Positions 24,557 through 32,944 of a stretch of 64,000 nt of DNA are shown piece after piece (position 1 is the stretch's first letter; each line of letters begins with the position of its first letter). The notes beneath the pieces were generated by a model, which was not told the DNA's origin, did not search any database, and worked only from the letters and a program-made list of their open reading frames with translations. Position numbers and translations under genes: made by a program. This stretch comes from Lachnospiraceae bacterium A2 (lineage in GTDB: Bacteria > Bacillota > Clostridia > Lachnospirales > Lachnospiraceae): positions 835,358 through 899,357 of the forward strand of contig KE159636.1 in assembly GCA_000403315.2 (NCBI GenBank), given 5' to 3'.

Positions 24557-24574
24557 TGATACCTTTTTGATACC
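24557..24574 (+). repeat. Arm-type integrase sites, left end of unit 3
   Basis: TGATACC at 24557 and 24568, 11 bp apart, 71 bp after the core. Matches the unit 3 right-end pair at 37342. Confidence 0.75.
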
Positions 24575-24578
24575 TGAA

Positions 24579-24761
24579 TTATCCTTTTTGATTTCTTTGC
24601 AATTTGTTTTCTGAATCAATTGAATATGGTTGATAGATTAAATTGGGAGTTACAATACCATTTATAGTAGTTGAAGTTCTAATTGCTTGCGTTGAAAAAA
24701 TTATATGTGGACCATTATTTCTAACACTTATAACATTACTGGTTAATGAAGTAAATATCAT
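24579..24761 (-). CDS. Possible small protein downstream of the SDH-like protease (60 aa)
   Basis: The ATG at 24761 follows the protease stop by one base. The frame runs toward the attachment site and ends 5 bp from the arm repeats. The product is polar with no motif. Immediate spacing supports translation; lack of recognisable similarity weakens it. Confidence 0.4.
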   Translation of the reverse strand: MIFTSLTSNVISVRNNGPHIIFSTQAIRTSTTINGIVTPNLIYQPYSIDSENKLQRNQKG

Positions 24762-24762
24762 T

Positions 24763-25863
24763 TTAATTTCGCTCCTTCCAACCGTCTGAATAGGGAATAG
24801 AATTAAATCCTAGAGTCATATCAGCATTTCTCCAATATGTAACACTAATATTATTTTTCATTTCATATGATATGTAAATACTCTCTATTGTTGCTAATAA
24901 AACTTCAAATTCTATAGATGTTCGAGTGGAAATTTGAGTTTGACTGGCGGCGTTAATAATTAATTGGTTTGCAATGTCTGGTGGGGTATTTGCAGGTAAA
25001 TTTAATATGGGTACAGTATCAAGTTTTTCTTTTGATAAAGGGTCATTCATTAATTCGTTTAAAAGGTTAAATTCTTTATCTGCTTTCATTTCTTTTGAAT
25101 AATCTTGCCATATTGACCAAATTATTTTTTCCTCAGATTTTGTTGGAATAGTAATGTTCAATCCTATTTCCTGTGCTTCTTTTCTGCTAACAGCGTAACC
25201 ATGATGATAAAAAGAAGAATTTAGTTTTTGGGCAATATTTGAAGCAGATGTAACATCATTAAGATGTGTTTCAAGCATTCTTTTACTTAATGACAAAGAA
25301 AGTTGCTGGCTTCTTTTGGCATTTCCGATAGGAATTGCACCAACTTCAGCTGTTAAGTTAGAAAGTGCCGCAGCTAAATGGGCTTGATCGGTGATACCAA
25401 TATCTTCTTTTAGGAATTCAATATAGTTTCTTATATCTTCTGAACTAAAATGTAAATCAGAATTCTGTCCTATCATATTGGTTTTTGCTATTGTCAATTG
25501 AGGGTCAACCGGTCCAAGATTTGAAAATGGATGCATCATGATGTCATCTGCACCTAAAGCTAAAATAGTGGCAGCACTGTACGCTACATATGGTACTATA
25601 ACAGTAATATGTTCAAATCGTTCTCTTAAGATACTTATGATGCGTAATGAAGTTATTGGATCTCCTCCATTACTGATAATCATGAAGTCAATGTCTTTTA
25701 CTTCCGGTGGTATATGACCAATAATATCTATAATTTTTGTAATAGAATCAGATGACATGTTAACCGAAAGATTAGGTCTTATAGAAGTTACATAGGTAAT
25801 CATTGGACGTTTTCTTATAGTTGAAAATTCTTCAAATAGCTTTTTCCTTTCAGCATAGCTCAT
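24763..25863 (-). CDS. ClpP/SppA-fold serine protease, SDH_sah (serine dehydrogenase proteinase) type
   Basis: 366 residues from ATG 25863 (AAGGAG 9 bp upstream; TTG 25869 is an alternative). IISNGGDPITSLRIISIL is the crotonase-like oxyanion strand. PYVAYSAATILALGADDIMMHPFSNLGPVDPQ carries the likely nucleophilic serine and the family's GPVDPQ signature. No membrane segment. Such soluble homologues are frequent in mobile islands, but their substrate is unknown. The C-terminal ~100 residues are a separate helical domain. Confidence 0.82.
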   Translation of the reverse strand: MSYAERKKLFEEFSTIRKRPMITYVTSIRPNLSVNMSSDSITKIIDIIGHIPPEVKDIDFMIISNGGDPITSLRIISILRERFEHITVIVPYVAYSAATILALGADDIMMHPFSNLGPVDPQLTIAKTNMIGQNSDLHFSSEDIRNYIEFLKEDIGITDQAHLAAALSNLTAEVGAIPIGNAKRSQQLSLSLSKRMLETHLNDVTSASNIAQKLNSSFYHHGYAVSRKEAQEIGLNITIPTKSEEKIIWSIWQDYSKEMKADKEFNLLNELMNDPLSKEKLDTVPILNLPANTPPDIANQLIINAASQTQISTRTSIEFEVLLATIESIYISYEMKNNISVTYWRNADMTLGFNSIPYSDGWKERN

Positions 25864-25890
25864 GTACAAAATCTCCTTTCAGGATTATAG

Positions 25891-26138
25891 TATTAGGTGT
25901 TTGCGAAACTTTGAAACCATTGAATATCCAGGTTTCTTTTCCTTAAGTAAGGTAAATTCTCCTCAAAATTGTTCATTTCGACCTCTTACCAGTAACTGTG
26001 GAAATGTGGACAATTTCCTAAAAGTGCTCATCTTCTAGTAGTTATTCTTGTTTTGATCTTTGCAAATCCAATAACTTCGTTGGAAATTTCACGCGTTATC
26101 CACATCAATCCTGTTTTGAGTTTCGCAATTACCTATTA
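25891..26138. repeat. Imperfect inverted repeat bounding a gene-free 300-bp stretch
   Basis: TATTAGGTGTTTGCGAAAC (25891-25909) is the near complement of GTTTCGCAATTACCTATTA (26120-26138). TATAGTATT flanks both. The stretch between has no gene and contains TTATCCACA. It could be a miniature element, or paired operators for the leftward protease gene. Confidence 0.5.
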
Positions 26139-26165
26139 TAGTATTGAAAATATGGTAGATAATAT

Positions 26166-26738
26166 TTATTTTTTCCATTGATAACTATTGTTTTTCTTGT
26201 CGTTTCCTTTTTCATCAACACTACTACTCGTAGCAGGCCAGTTGATTTTCCATTCAAAATACTCGTCCTCTGAAATCTCTCCACTTTTCAACTGCTCTTT
26301 CCGCAGACACCACTCACGCATGAAATCATTGACTAGCCCATACTCTAGCCACATACCCACCGGGGCATGAGCAGGCCAGTCGTCATTGTCGTAGTAACGC
26401 ACCGATTTATCATCAGAAGCGTTGCATTTGCCAGGGTTGCGGACAAGCTGAAATAAATGGATTGTGCTACGGTCATCTTCATCAAGCCAAAGGAATGTAA
26501 GCATAATATCCTCGGCGCAACCGGGGGTAACACCGATAAAATGGATATAATTGACATTCAGTATCTTTGCCATTTCCATTAAAGTGTTGTTTTTGGGAAC
26601 ACGATAGCCGGATTCATACTGTGCGATACGAACATCAGCATTACGCTCCTCATATCCTAATTTCAAGCCTAATTCACGTTGTGTCAAGCCTCGGAACGTG
26701 CGTATTTTCTTTATCCGTTCTCCTAATACCATAGTCAT
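26166..26738 (-). CDS. XRE-family regulator of unit 3
   Basis: 190 residues. The helix-turn-helix (GLTQRELGLKLGYEERNADVRIAQYESGYRVP) has the same ADVRIAQYE core as the XRE proteins of units 2 and 5. A longer C-terminal domain ends in a low-complexity DEKGNDKKNN tail. Likely represses the xis-int promoter at 27892, though two GNAT genes lie between. Confidence 0.85.
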   Translation of the reverse strand: MTMVLGERIKKIRTFRGLTQRELGLKLGYEERNADVRIAQYESGYRVPKNNTLMEMAKILNVNYIHFIGVTPGCAEDIMLTFLWLDEDDRSTIHLFQLVRNPGKCNASDDKSVRYYDNDDWPAHAPVGMWLEYGLVNDFMREWCLRKEQLKSGEISEDEYFEWKINWPATSSSVDEKGNDKKNNSYQWKK

Positions 26739-26754
26739 GTGTCCTTTCTAAAAA

Positions 26755-27261
26755 TTAGAGTGATTGTTTTGAAATTATCATGTTACATCTGCTCCACAAT
26801 TCGTCTTTATATGCAAATACATCTTTGTCAATCTTTCTTTCAACAAATCCGACTTTTTCATAACATTGCTTTGCTGATGCGTTTTCATTGAAAACATTCA
26901 GTTGAACCGCTTTTGCGCCAGTTATCTGAAACGCATATTGCAGAGCAAGATTCAGCATTTCTTTTCCGTAACCTTTTCCACGTTTTATTTTATCAACGAC
27001 AACAAATTTAAGAAAACCGATATTGTCTGCTGTATTGACAGAATAACAGAAGAAGCCTACTGCCTGTCCACTGTTTTCAGTTGCTATATAACCACTGTCC
27101 GTCCAGTCTATTGCATTTTTCTCTAATAAATCGTGGAATGATTTTCGTGTTAAGGGGTATGGTAAAAGATTTGCACACCAAAAAGCATGAGTTCTTTCGT
27201 TATCAATCCATTTTGAGATATATTCGTAATCTTTGTTTGGTATATATGGTCGGATTCTCAT
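26755..27261 (-). CDS. GNAT-family N-acetyltransferase
   Basis: 168 residues. Acetyl-CoA-binding motif A is KRGKGYGKEMLNLAL; motif B region is VQLNVFNENASAKQCYEKVGF. A RimJ/RimL-like layout (small-molecule or protein acetylation). Substrate not predictable. Separated from the XRE gene by 16 bp in the same direction. Confidence 0.85.
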   Translation of the reverse strand: MRIRPYIPNKDYEYISKWIDNERTHAFWCANLLPYPLTRKSFHDLLEKNAIDWTDSGYIATENSGQAVGFFCYSVNTADNIGFLKFVVVDKIKRGKGYGKEMLNLALQYAFQITGAKAVQLNVFNENASAKQCYEKVGFVERKIDKDVFAYKDELWSRCNMIISKQSL

Positions 27262-27299
27262 AAATGGAATATCCTTTCTCCAATTTATTTATAAATTTG

Positions 27300-27773
27300 T
27301 TATAGGTAGCACACCATAATATATTCTTCTTCATTCTCCCTTACAATCTCAAAACCAATCTTCAAATATATCTTTGCCGCATAATTGTCTTTTTGAACAG
27401 AAAGAGAAACCCGGCTGTACCCATGTGATTTAAGCAGGGCAAGAATTTCTTTCATCATAGCCGTTCCAATGCCAAAGCCCCGGTATTCTTTATAAAGAGA
27501 GATTGCCAAAGAGGGCGTTTCATCATCTATATGTCCGTAATCGTTCATAATGCGAACCCAAACAGCACCGACAATCTTACCGTCAACCTCTGCTACTAAT
27601 CCCCAATCATCTTTAGATTCTTCGAAACGCTCAACATAAACCTGTAATTCGGGAGATGTAATGATGGTTTTAGGTGGAGGTTTGATACCCTCTGGAATAA
27701 AGATTGCTTCATATAAAAAATTATCCAGTAGCGGATATTCCTGTTTTTGTATTTCTCGTATCGTATACTCCAT
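27300..27773 (-). CDS. GNAT-family N-acetyltransferase
   Basis: 157 residues. Motif A is EYRGFGIGTAMMKEIL; SLSVQKDNYAAKIYLKIGFEI is motif B. The start ATG 27773 follows AGAGAGG. Cargo beside the divergent xis promoter. Substrate unknown. Confidence 0.85.
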   Translation of the reverse strand: MEYTIREIQKQEYPLLDNFLYEAIFIPEGIKPPPKTIITSPELQVYVERFEESKDDWGLVAEVDGKIVGAVWVRIMNDYGHIDDETPSLAISLYKEYRGFGIGTAMMKEILALLKSHGYSRVSLSVQKDNYAAKIYLKIGFEIVRENEEEYIMVCYL

Positions 27774-27891
27774 AGCTTACCTCTCAATTCTGTATTCTCC
27801 ATATATTCTAGCATAATTCAGATAATACAGCAATAAAAACTTATCAGAAATGCTAAATTTAATAAAAAAGATAAGTTTAACAAATAGGCTA

Positions 27892-27920
27892 TTGACAATA
27901 ACAGAAATGTTAAGTATAAT
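27892..27920 (+). promoter_or_regulatory. xis-int promoter of unit 3
   Basis: Consensus TTGACA (27892) and TATAAT (27915) with a 17-bp spacer. TAACAGAAATGTTA lies across the spacer and TTAACAAAAACGCTAA follows at 27934. Both are related to the AGCAAAAAYGYTT boxes of units 2 and 5 and are probable XRE operators. Confidence 0.8.
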
Positions 27921-27967
27921 TCAAATACAGAGCTTAACAAAAACGCTAAATAAAAGGAGGGCATTGA

Positions 27968-28159
27968 ATGAAGAATGAACTATTTGTAACTGCCGGGGAG
28001 GTAGCGCAGGAGTTGGGTGTTTCCAAACCATTTGCTTACAAATTAGTACGACAGATGAATGAGGAACTGGAAGAAAAAGGTTTTATTACAATCGCCGGAC
28101 GTGTCAGCAGAAAATATTATGAAGAAAAATTTTACGGCATGACGCAGGCGGCGAACTAA
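27968..28159 (+). CDS. xis: Excisionase-type HTH protein (unit 3)
   Basis: 63 residues, AAAGGAGG upstream. VTAGEVAQELGVSKPFAYKLVRQMNEELEEKGFITIAGRVSRKYYEEKFYG is aligned along its length with the unit 2 and 5 proteins (quoted as a family pattern). Twelve bases before int, with an intact C-terminus. Confidence 0.85.
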   Translation: MKNELFVTAGEVAQELGVSKPFAYKLVRQMNEELEEKGFITIAGRVSRKYYEEKFYGMTQAAN

Positions 28160-28171
28160 GGAGGGTGAACT

Positions 28172-29257
28172 ATGGCGGCATATAAAGATGAACAGCGTGG
28201 AACATGGTATGTATCGTTCCATTATTATGACTGGACGGGGAAGAACTGCCGGAAAGTTAAGAGAGGTTTCAAGACCAAAAGAGAAGCTACGGAGTGGGAA
28301 CACCACTTCCGTATGAAAGAAGCGGCTGACTTGGATATGACTTTCGGGGAATTTGTGCAGGCATACACAAGGGATATGAAACCGAAGCTGAAGCACAATA
28401 CTTGGCTGACAAAAGAGCACATTTTACGCACAAAATTGTTGCCGTACTTTGAGAATAAGAAAATGTGTGATATTCGTGCAAAAGATATTATCCAGTGGCA
28501 GAATGAGCAGATTTCCTATCGTGATGAAAAAGGAAAGCCTTATGCGCCGACTTATCTGAAAACTTTGCAATCCGAATTGAGCGCATTGTTTAATCATGCG
28601 GTACGGTTCTACGAATTAAAGAGCAATCCCGTTGTCAAAGCCGGACCGCTTGGAAAAGGGAAAGCGGAGGAAATGCTTTTTTGGACGAAAGAGGAATATC
28701 TGAAATTCATTGAAGCAGTAAAGGATAAGCCATATTCCTATCAGGCATTTCAGATTTTATACTGGTGTGGTCTGCGTGTTGGCGAACTTTTAGCACTCAC
28801 GCCGCAGGATATAGATTTTGATAACAAGGTCATTCGAATAACAAAATCTTATCAGCGGTTAGAGGGAAAAGATGTGATAACAGACCCAAAGACACCGAAA
28901 AGCAAGCGCAATGTCAGTATGCCGGACTTTTTGTGTGAGGAATTAAAAGAGTATCTAGGTAGACTGTACGGGCTTCTCCCGACTGACCGTATCTTTCATC
29001 TGACAAAAAGTTTCCTGCACCATGAAATGACGAGAGGGGCAGGGAAAGCAGGAGTAAAGCGCATTAGAATCCATGATTTAAGACATTCTCATGTTTCGTT
29101 GTTAATCAGCATGGGATTTTCAGCGGTATCAATCGGGAACAGGGTAGGACATGAAAGTGTGGATATTACGTTTCGATACGCCCATATGTTCCCGACAGAA
29201 CAGATACAAATGGCAGAGTTATTGAACGCAGAGTTTAAGGAGGGCACAGGAGAATGA
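28172..29257 (+). CDS. int: Tyrosine integrase of unit 3
   Basis: 361 residues. Arm-binding N-terminus (GTWYVSFHYYDWTGKNCRKV), core-binding domain, and catalytic residues in GLRVGELLALT (Arg), HDLRHSHVSLL (His-x-x-Arg) and FRYAHMFP (Tyr). Clearly related to the integrases of units 2, 4 and 5 but diverged, in line with its own TGATACC arm heptamer. Overlaps mobC by ATGA. Confidence 0.95.
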   Translation: MAAYKDEQRGTWYVSFHYYDWTGKNCRKVKRGFKTKREATEWEHHFRMKEAADLDMTFGEFVQAYTRDMKPKLKHNTWLTKEHILRTKLLPYFENKKMCDIRAKDIIQWQNEQISYRDEKGKPYAPTYLKTLQSELSALFNHAVRFYELKSNPVVKAGPLGKGKAEEMLFWTKEEYLKFIEAVKDKPYSYQAFQILYWCGLRVGELLALTPQDIDFDNKVIRITKSYQRLEGKDVITDPKTPKSKRNVSMPDFLCEELKEYLGRLYGLLPTDRIFHLTKSFLHHEMTRGAGKAGVKRIRIHDLRHSHVSLLISMGFSAVSIGNRVGHESVDITFRYAHMFPTEQIQMAELLNAEFKEGTGE

Positions 29258-29643
29258 GCGGCACACACAAATATCCAACAATCAGTTTTCGCATTTCTCC
29301 CAGAGAACGGGAAGAAATCGAAGCAAAGATTTTTGCAAGCGGCATGAAAAAGAAAGATTATTTTGTCCGTTCCTGTATTTACAATCGTGTATGCGTGGTG
29401 GGGAAGAAAGAAACGGTATATCAGATTGTGGAAAAATTACAGGAAATGCAGAGCCGTATGGAAGAACTGGCAGGGCAGATAAAAGGCGAAAAGCCGGAGG
29501 TCACTACCAAAGAAATCAGAGAGTTACAGACATCTTATGAGGATATGTTGAAAGCAATCCTTTGGATGTTGGACGGAGCAAAATATCTGTGGCAGGGTAA
29601 CACCAGCGGAGAAGAAAAAAGCCCCGACAGCGGCAACTGTTAG
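29254..29643 (+). CDS. mobC: MobC-type relaxosome protein (unit 3)
   Basis: 129 residues. YPTISFRISPREREEIEAKIF and KKDYFVRSCIYNRVCVVGKKE closely match the unit 1 protein at 12751, suggesting units 1 and 3 share a relaxosome type. A central coiled coil is followed by LWMLDGAKYLWQG. Confidence 0.82.
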   Translation: MSGTHKYPTISFRISPREREEIEAKIFASGMKKKDYFVRSCIYNRVCVVGKKETVYQIVEKLQEMQSRMEELAGQIKGEKPEVTTKEIRELQTSYEDMLKAILWMLDGAKYLWQGNTSGEEKSPDSGNC

Positions 29644-29654
29644 GGCTGTGATAA

Positions 29655-29710
29655 CTGGAAAACCTCTGTTATCAACCTCACAATACAAGTATAGCAGAGG
29701 TTCCTTCCAG
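29655..29710 (+). other. Long hairpin between mobC and rep of unit 3
   Basis: CTGGAA plus AACCTCTG pair with CAGAGGTT plus TTCCAG (14 bp with a 2-nt bulge) around a 26-nt loop. It also contains GATAAC/GTTATC. No T run, so it is more likely a translational or DNA-binding element than a terminator. Confidence 0.55.
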
Positions 29711-29741
29711 TGACAACGATTTTTCAGAAATGGAGGGCATT

Positions 29742-30719
29742 ATGGAAGAAACAAAAACAGAATTACAGTTGATTAAATTGTCGGAGATACAGTCGCAGGA
29801 AGTTTCTTGGCTGTGGTTTCCCTTTATCCCCTATGGCAAGTTGACAATCGTACAAGGCGATCCGGGGGATGGAAAGACAACATTTATTCTGAACATAGCG
29901 GCTAAGCTGTCTATGGGAGAAAGTTTAGACGGTGGAATGAACTTTACAGAGCCTTTGAATGTAATCTATCAGAGTGCGGAGGACGGTCTTGCCGATACGG
30001 TCAAGCCCCGGTTAGAACAGGCAAAGGCAGACTGTGAAAAAATCTCGGTCATTGATGAAAGGATAAAATCACTTTCTATGATAGATGTACGGCTGGAAGA
30101 AGCCGTTATAAAGACAGGCGCAAAGCTGCTTATTTTAGACCCAATACAAGCCTATTTGGGCGGCAGTATGGATATGAACCGTGCGAATGAAGCAAGGGAC
30201 ATGACAAAGAAGTTGGCGGCACTGGCAGAGAAATACCAGTGTGCGATTGTCCTTGTCGGTCACATGAATAAAGCGGCGGGAAATAAAGCGGCATACCGGG
30301 GAATGGGTTCGATAGATTTCTTTGCGGTTGCTAGAAGCGTTCTCTTAGTCGGCAGGGTTGAGGGAGAAGAAAATATAAGGGCTGTGGTGCAGATTAAAAA
30401 CAACCTTGCGGCGTTCGGACACCCGAAAGCATTTGCACTGTCGGAGGACGGTTTTAGGTGGCTAGGGGATTATGAGATTACGGCTGATGAAGTCTTGGGC
30501 GGCATTGCTCCAAAAGCAAATAAAATGGAACAGGCGAAACGATTACTCCGGGAACTGGCAGAAACAAACAACGCCATGCAGAGCAATGAGATTTTTAATC
30601 TAGCAGACGAACAGGGCATATCAAAGCGGACACTGGAAAATGCAAAGAAAGAGTTAGGTATCCGGGCAAAGCGGATAAACAATACATGGTATTGGGAAAT
30701 GGATAAAACCAGACAGTGA
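29742..30719 (+). CDS. repA: RecA-fold RepA-like helicase (unit 3)
   Basis: 325 residues from ATG 29742 behind GGAGGG. Walker A GDPGDGKT; Walker B KLLILDPIQAYLGG; sensor region LVGHMNKAAGNKAAYRGMGS. The C-terminal winged helix is NAMQSNEIFNLADEQGISKRTLENAKKELGI. A different AAA_25 subfamily from units 2 and 5 in the same backbone position, so replication modules have been exchanged. Confidence 0.85.
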   Translation: MEETKTELQLIKLSEIQSQEVSWLWFPFIPYGKLTIVQGDPGDGKTTFILNIAAKLSMGESLDGGMNFTEPLNVIYQSAEDGLADTVKPRLEQAKADCEKISVIDERIKSLSMIDVRLEEAVIKTGAKLLILDPIQAYLGGSMDMNRANEARDMTKKLAALAEKYQCAIVLVGHMNKAAGNKAAYRGMGSIDFFAVARSVLLVGRVEGEENIRAVVQIKNNLAAFGHPKAFALSEDGFRWLGDYEITADEVLGGIAPKANKMEQAKRLLRELAETNNAMQSNEIFNLADEQGISKRTLENAKKELGIRAKRINNTWYWEMDKTRQ

Positions 30720-30738
30720 CGGACAGGCAAGATAACAA

Positions 30739-30831
30739 CGCAACAATGCAGGGTATTAGAATTTTGCAGTCTTGGAAATGCGTTCTTGAAGATTGCAAGG
30801 TTGCAAAAATTATAGACATTGCAATGTTGCG
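30739..30831 (+). other. Repeat-rich candidate origin of unit 3
   Basis: CGCAACAATGCA (30739) and TGCAATGTTGCG (30820) form a near-perfect inverted pair, with ATTGCAAGGTTGCAA between. The position just after rep and before oriT equals the iteron region of units 2 and 5, with unrelated sequence. Strong GC hairpins follow (30870-30935). Confidence 0.4.
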
Positions 30832-30967
30832 CTGTTGGGAGAAAGCCGGGAAGCGGCGGTATCAAGGCGGCGAATAGCCGCCCCGTCCGTTAGGACGGTA
30901 TGCTGTCCGACGGACAGCTTGCCCCCGGCAGGGCGCAAAGGCACTTTTGATAGAGCGTAGCCTGTCG

Positions 30968-31005
30968 AAAGTGCTTTTGCGTTACTTTCGCAGAAAGTAA
31001 CAAAG
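30968..31005 (+). other. Candidate oriT of unit 3
   Basis: AAAGTGCTTTTGCG followed by GTTACTTTC/GAAAGTAAC (30981-31001) and AAAGG. Same string as in units 2 and 5 although the adjacent sequence differs, which supports a relaxase recognition site. Confidence 0.6.
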
Positions 31006-31057
31006 GATATGCGCCGTATCCAGCGCTTATTACCCAATAGGGAGAAAGGAAAAATTA

Positions 31058-32428
31058 TTGAAGCGGACTATCAGCGTTATGACAGGGAAAGGCTCTGTCA
31101 ATCACAACAGCAGAAAATTCCACGCAAAGAACACTGACCCGGAGCGGAGCTGTCTGAATATGGAATATTGCAACGAAAATATCAAAGACGTATACCACGA
31201 ATTATTTGATGAAGCACTTGCCCGGTACAATGAGAAGCAGACAAGAAATGACCGCATAATTGATGATTACTATGAGAAAATCTGTTCCGGCAAACAGGAG
31301 AAGCCATTCCATGAAATTATTTTACAAATCGGGAACAAGGACGATATGGGGGCAAAGACAGAGGACGGACAGCTTGCGGCAAAAATACTTGATGAATATA
31401 TGCAGGATTTTCAGCGACGCAATCCTACGTTAAGGGTATTTTCGGCACATCTCCACATGGACGAAGCCACTCCACACCTGCATATAGATTTTATACCTTA
31501 TACGACTGGAAGCAAAAGAGGGCTTGAAACAAGAGTATCGTTAAAAAAAGCACTTGCGCAACTCGGCTTTAGGGGCGGTACAAGGAGCGAAACGGAACGT
31601 AACCAGTGGGTGGCGGCAGAGAAAGAACGGCTTGCGGAGATTATGTTACAGCATGGTATTGAGTGGGAGAAAAAGGGAACACATGAGAAGCATTTATCGG
31701 TTTTAGATTTTGAAAAGCAGGATCGGCAAAAAGAGGTTGCGGAACTGGAGCAGACAATCTCCGGCAGTAAAGAGGAATTATCCGATATTCTTCATCAGCA
31801 GATAGCGGCAGGACAGGAAATAGAACAGATACGGAAAGAGGGCGAAGCGATCCGACAGGAAGTATCGAAACTTTCCGTAACAAATCTTCTTTTGAGAGAG
31901 CAGACGGAAACACTGACAGAGGACAAAGAAAAGCTGTTATCCGAAAATGAAAAATTGGAGAAACAGCAGAAAAAGTTACAACAGGAACTTAACAAAATGG
32001 TACAGTCAAAGGAAGTCATGGAGCGCAATATACACGCTTATGATGAAGATATGAAATGGCAGTTGGCAGAGCCGGGCGCATTGATGAGCGCAAAGAATTA
32101 TCGGGATAAAAAGGCACTTCCGCTTGTGGAGAAATTAAAAGAAGTGGTAAAAAATCTGACTATCAAATGCGTACAGCTTACAGAGCAAAGCAGGAAGCTG
32201 ACCGCCAAAGTGGACGGACAGCAGAAACAGATTAGCCGCTTGACGGACAAGGTTATGGAGCAGAGCAACACAATAGACCGATTGCAAGAAAAAGCGTCTG
32301 ATTTAGGGCGTTTGGAGCGTCATTTAGGCAGGGAACAGGTACAGTCGATAGTGGAACGGTCAAAGGCATTAGAACAGGCAGAAAGGGCAAACAAACGCCC
32401 GAAACGTACCTTTGAAATGAGTCGATAG
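31058..32428 (+). CDS. mobV: MobV-type relaxase of unit 3
   Basis: 456 residues from a TTG start behind GGAGAAAGGA. The motif HLHMDEATPHLHIDFIPYTTG is the MobV active-site region. GSVNHNSRKF is near the N-terminus. It is longer than the unit 2 and 5 relaxases because of an extended coiled coil (residues ~215-340). MSAKNYRDKKALPLVEKLK matches the other copies near the C-terminus. Confidence 0.9.
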   Translation: MKRTISVMTGKGSVNHNSRKFHAKNTDPERSCLNMEYCNENIKDVYHELFDEALARYNEKQTRNDRIIDDYYEKICSGKQEKPFHEIILQIGNKDDMGAKTEDGQLAAKILDEYMQDFQRRNPTLRVFSAHLHMDEATPHLHIDFIPYTTGSKRGLETRVSLKKALAQLGFRGGTRSETERNQWVAAEKERLAEIMLQHGIEWEKKGTHEKHLSVLDFEKQDRQKEVAELEQTISGSKEELSDILHQQIAAGQEIEQIRKEGEAIRQEVSKLSVTNLLLREQTETLTEDKEKLLSENEKLEKQQKKLQQELNKMVQSKEVMERNIHAYDEDMKWQLAEPGALMSAKNYRDKKALPLVEKLKEVVKNLTIKCVQLTEQSRKLTAKVDGQQKQISRLTDKVMEQSNTIDRLQEKASDLGRLERHLGREQVQSIVERSKALEQAERANKRPKRTFEMSR

Positions 32429-32447
32429 GAAAGTGAGGATTGATAAA

Positions 32448-32762
32448 ATGACAGATATGGAAAAGAAAATAATGATACGGCTGTGTGCTAAAATCGTAGC
32501 AGATACAGACCTTTACGAAACAGACAAGGAAGTGCAAAATATGATAGACTGGGTATGCCTGTCGGAGCAGATAAAGGAAAACAACAATACAATCCGCAAT
32601 CTGACCGGGGAATATAAAAAGATAGAGCCGGATTGCCGGGAGGGAGTAAGGGCGCAGTTGGAGCGCATGAAAGAACTCTGTAAAGAGCGCAATAATCTTT
32701 ATGAGAAACAGAACGACTTGAAAGGTCAGAAACAGAAGATTGAGAAGTCGCTGGAGCGATAA
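32448..32762 (+). CDS. Hypothetical helical protein downstream of the unit 3 relaxase
   Basis: About 104 residues from ATG 32448 (GTG 32433 also possible). Almost wholly helical with a coiled coil (RAQLERMKELCKERNNLYEK). It occupies the tnpV position of units 2 and 5 but shows no TnpV signature. Possibly a relaxosome accessory. Confidence 0.7.
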   Translation: MTDMEKKIMIRLCAKIVADTDLYETDKEVQNMIDWVCLSEQIKENNNTIRNLTGEYKKIEPDCREGVRAQLERMKELCKERNNLYEKQNDLKGQKQKIEKSLER

Positions 32763-32864
32763 GAAATATGGGGCGTGGCGGTTGCTGTGCCCTATATTTT
32801 TGTGGTAAATGTAGAAAGGGAGTGGTATAATCAAATCTGTAAATTTAGGTTGGGAGGTAAAAAA

Positions 32865-32906
32865 GTGAAACGCTGCATTGTAGTAACCGATATAGTCGCA
32901 AAATAA
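32865..32906 (+). CDS. 13-codon leader peptide of the Vat-like gene
   Basis: GTG start 7 bp after GGGAGG, reading [13 protein letters not shown] then TAA. A TATAAT box lies upstream at 32826. Codons 8-11 form the left arm of the stem that masks the acetyltransferase start. This is the arrangement of antibiotic-induced leader peptides (erm, cat). Confidence 0.6.
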   Translation: MKRCIVVTDIVAK

Positions 32907-32944
32907 CTATCAGAGCATGGAGGATTTTAAAATGACTATATCGG
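32887..32944 (+). promoter_or_regulatory. Translational attenuator hairpin of the Vat-like gene
   Basis: CCGATATAGTC (32887-32897) is the exact complement of GACTATATCGG (32934-32944), an 11-bp stem. The right arm begins at the G of the ATG start and covers codons 2-5. The ribosome site GGAGG lies in the loop. A ribosome stalled in the leader would open the stem. Confidence 0.65.
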
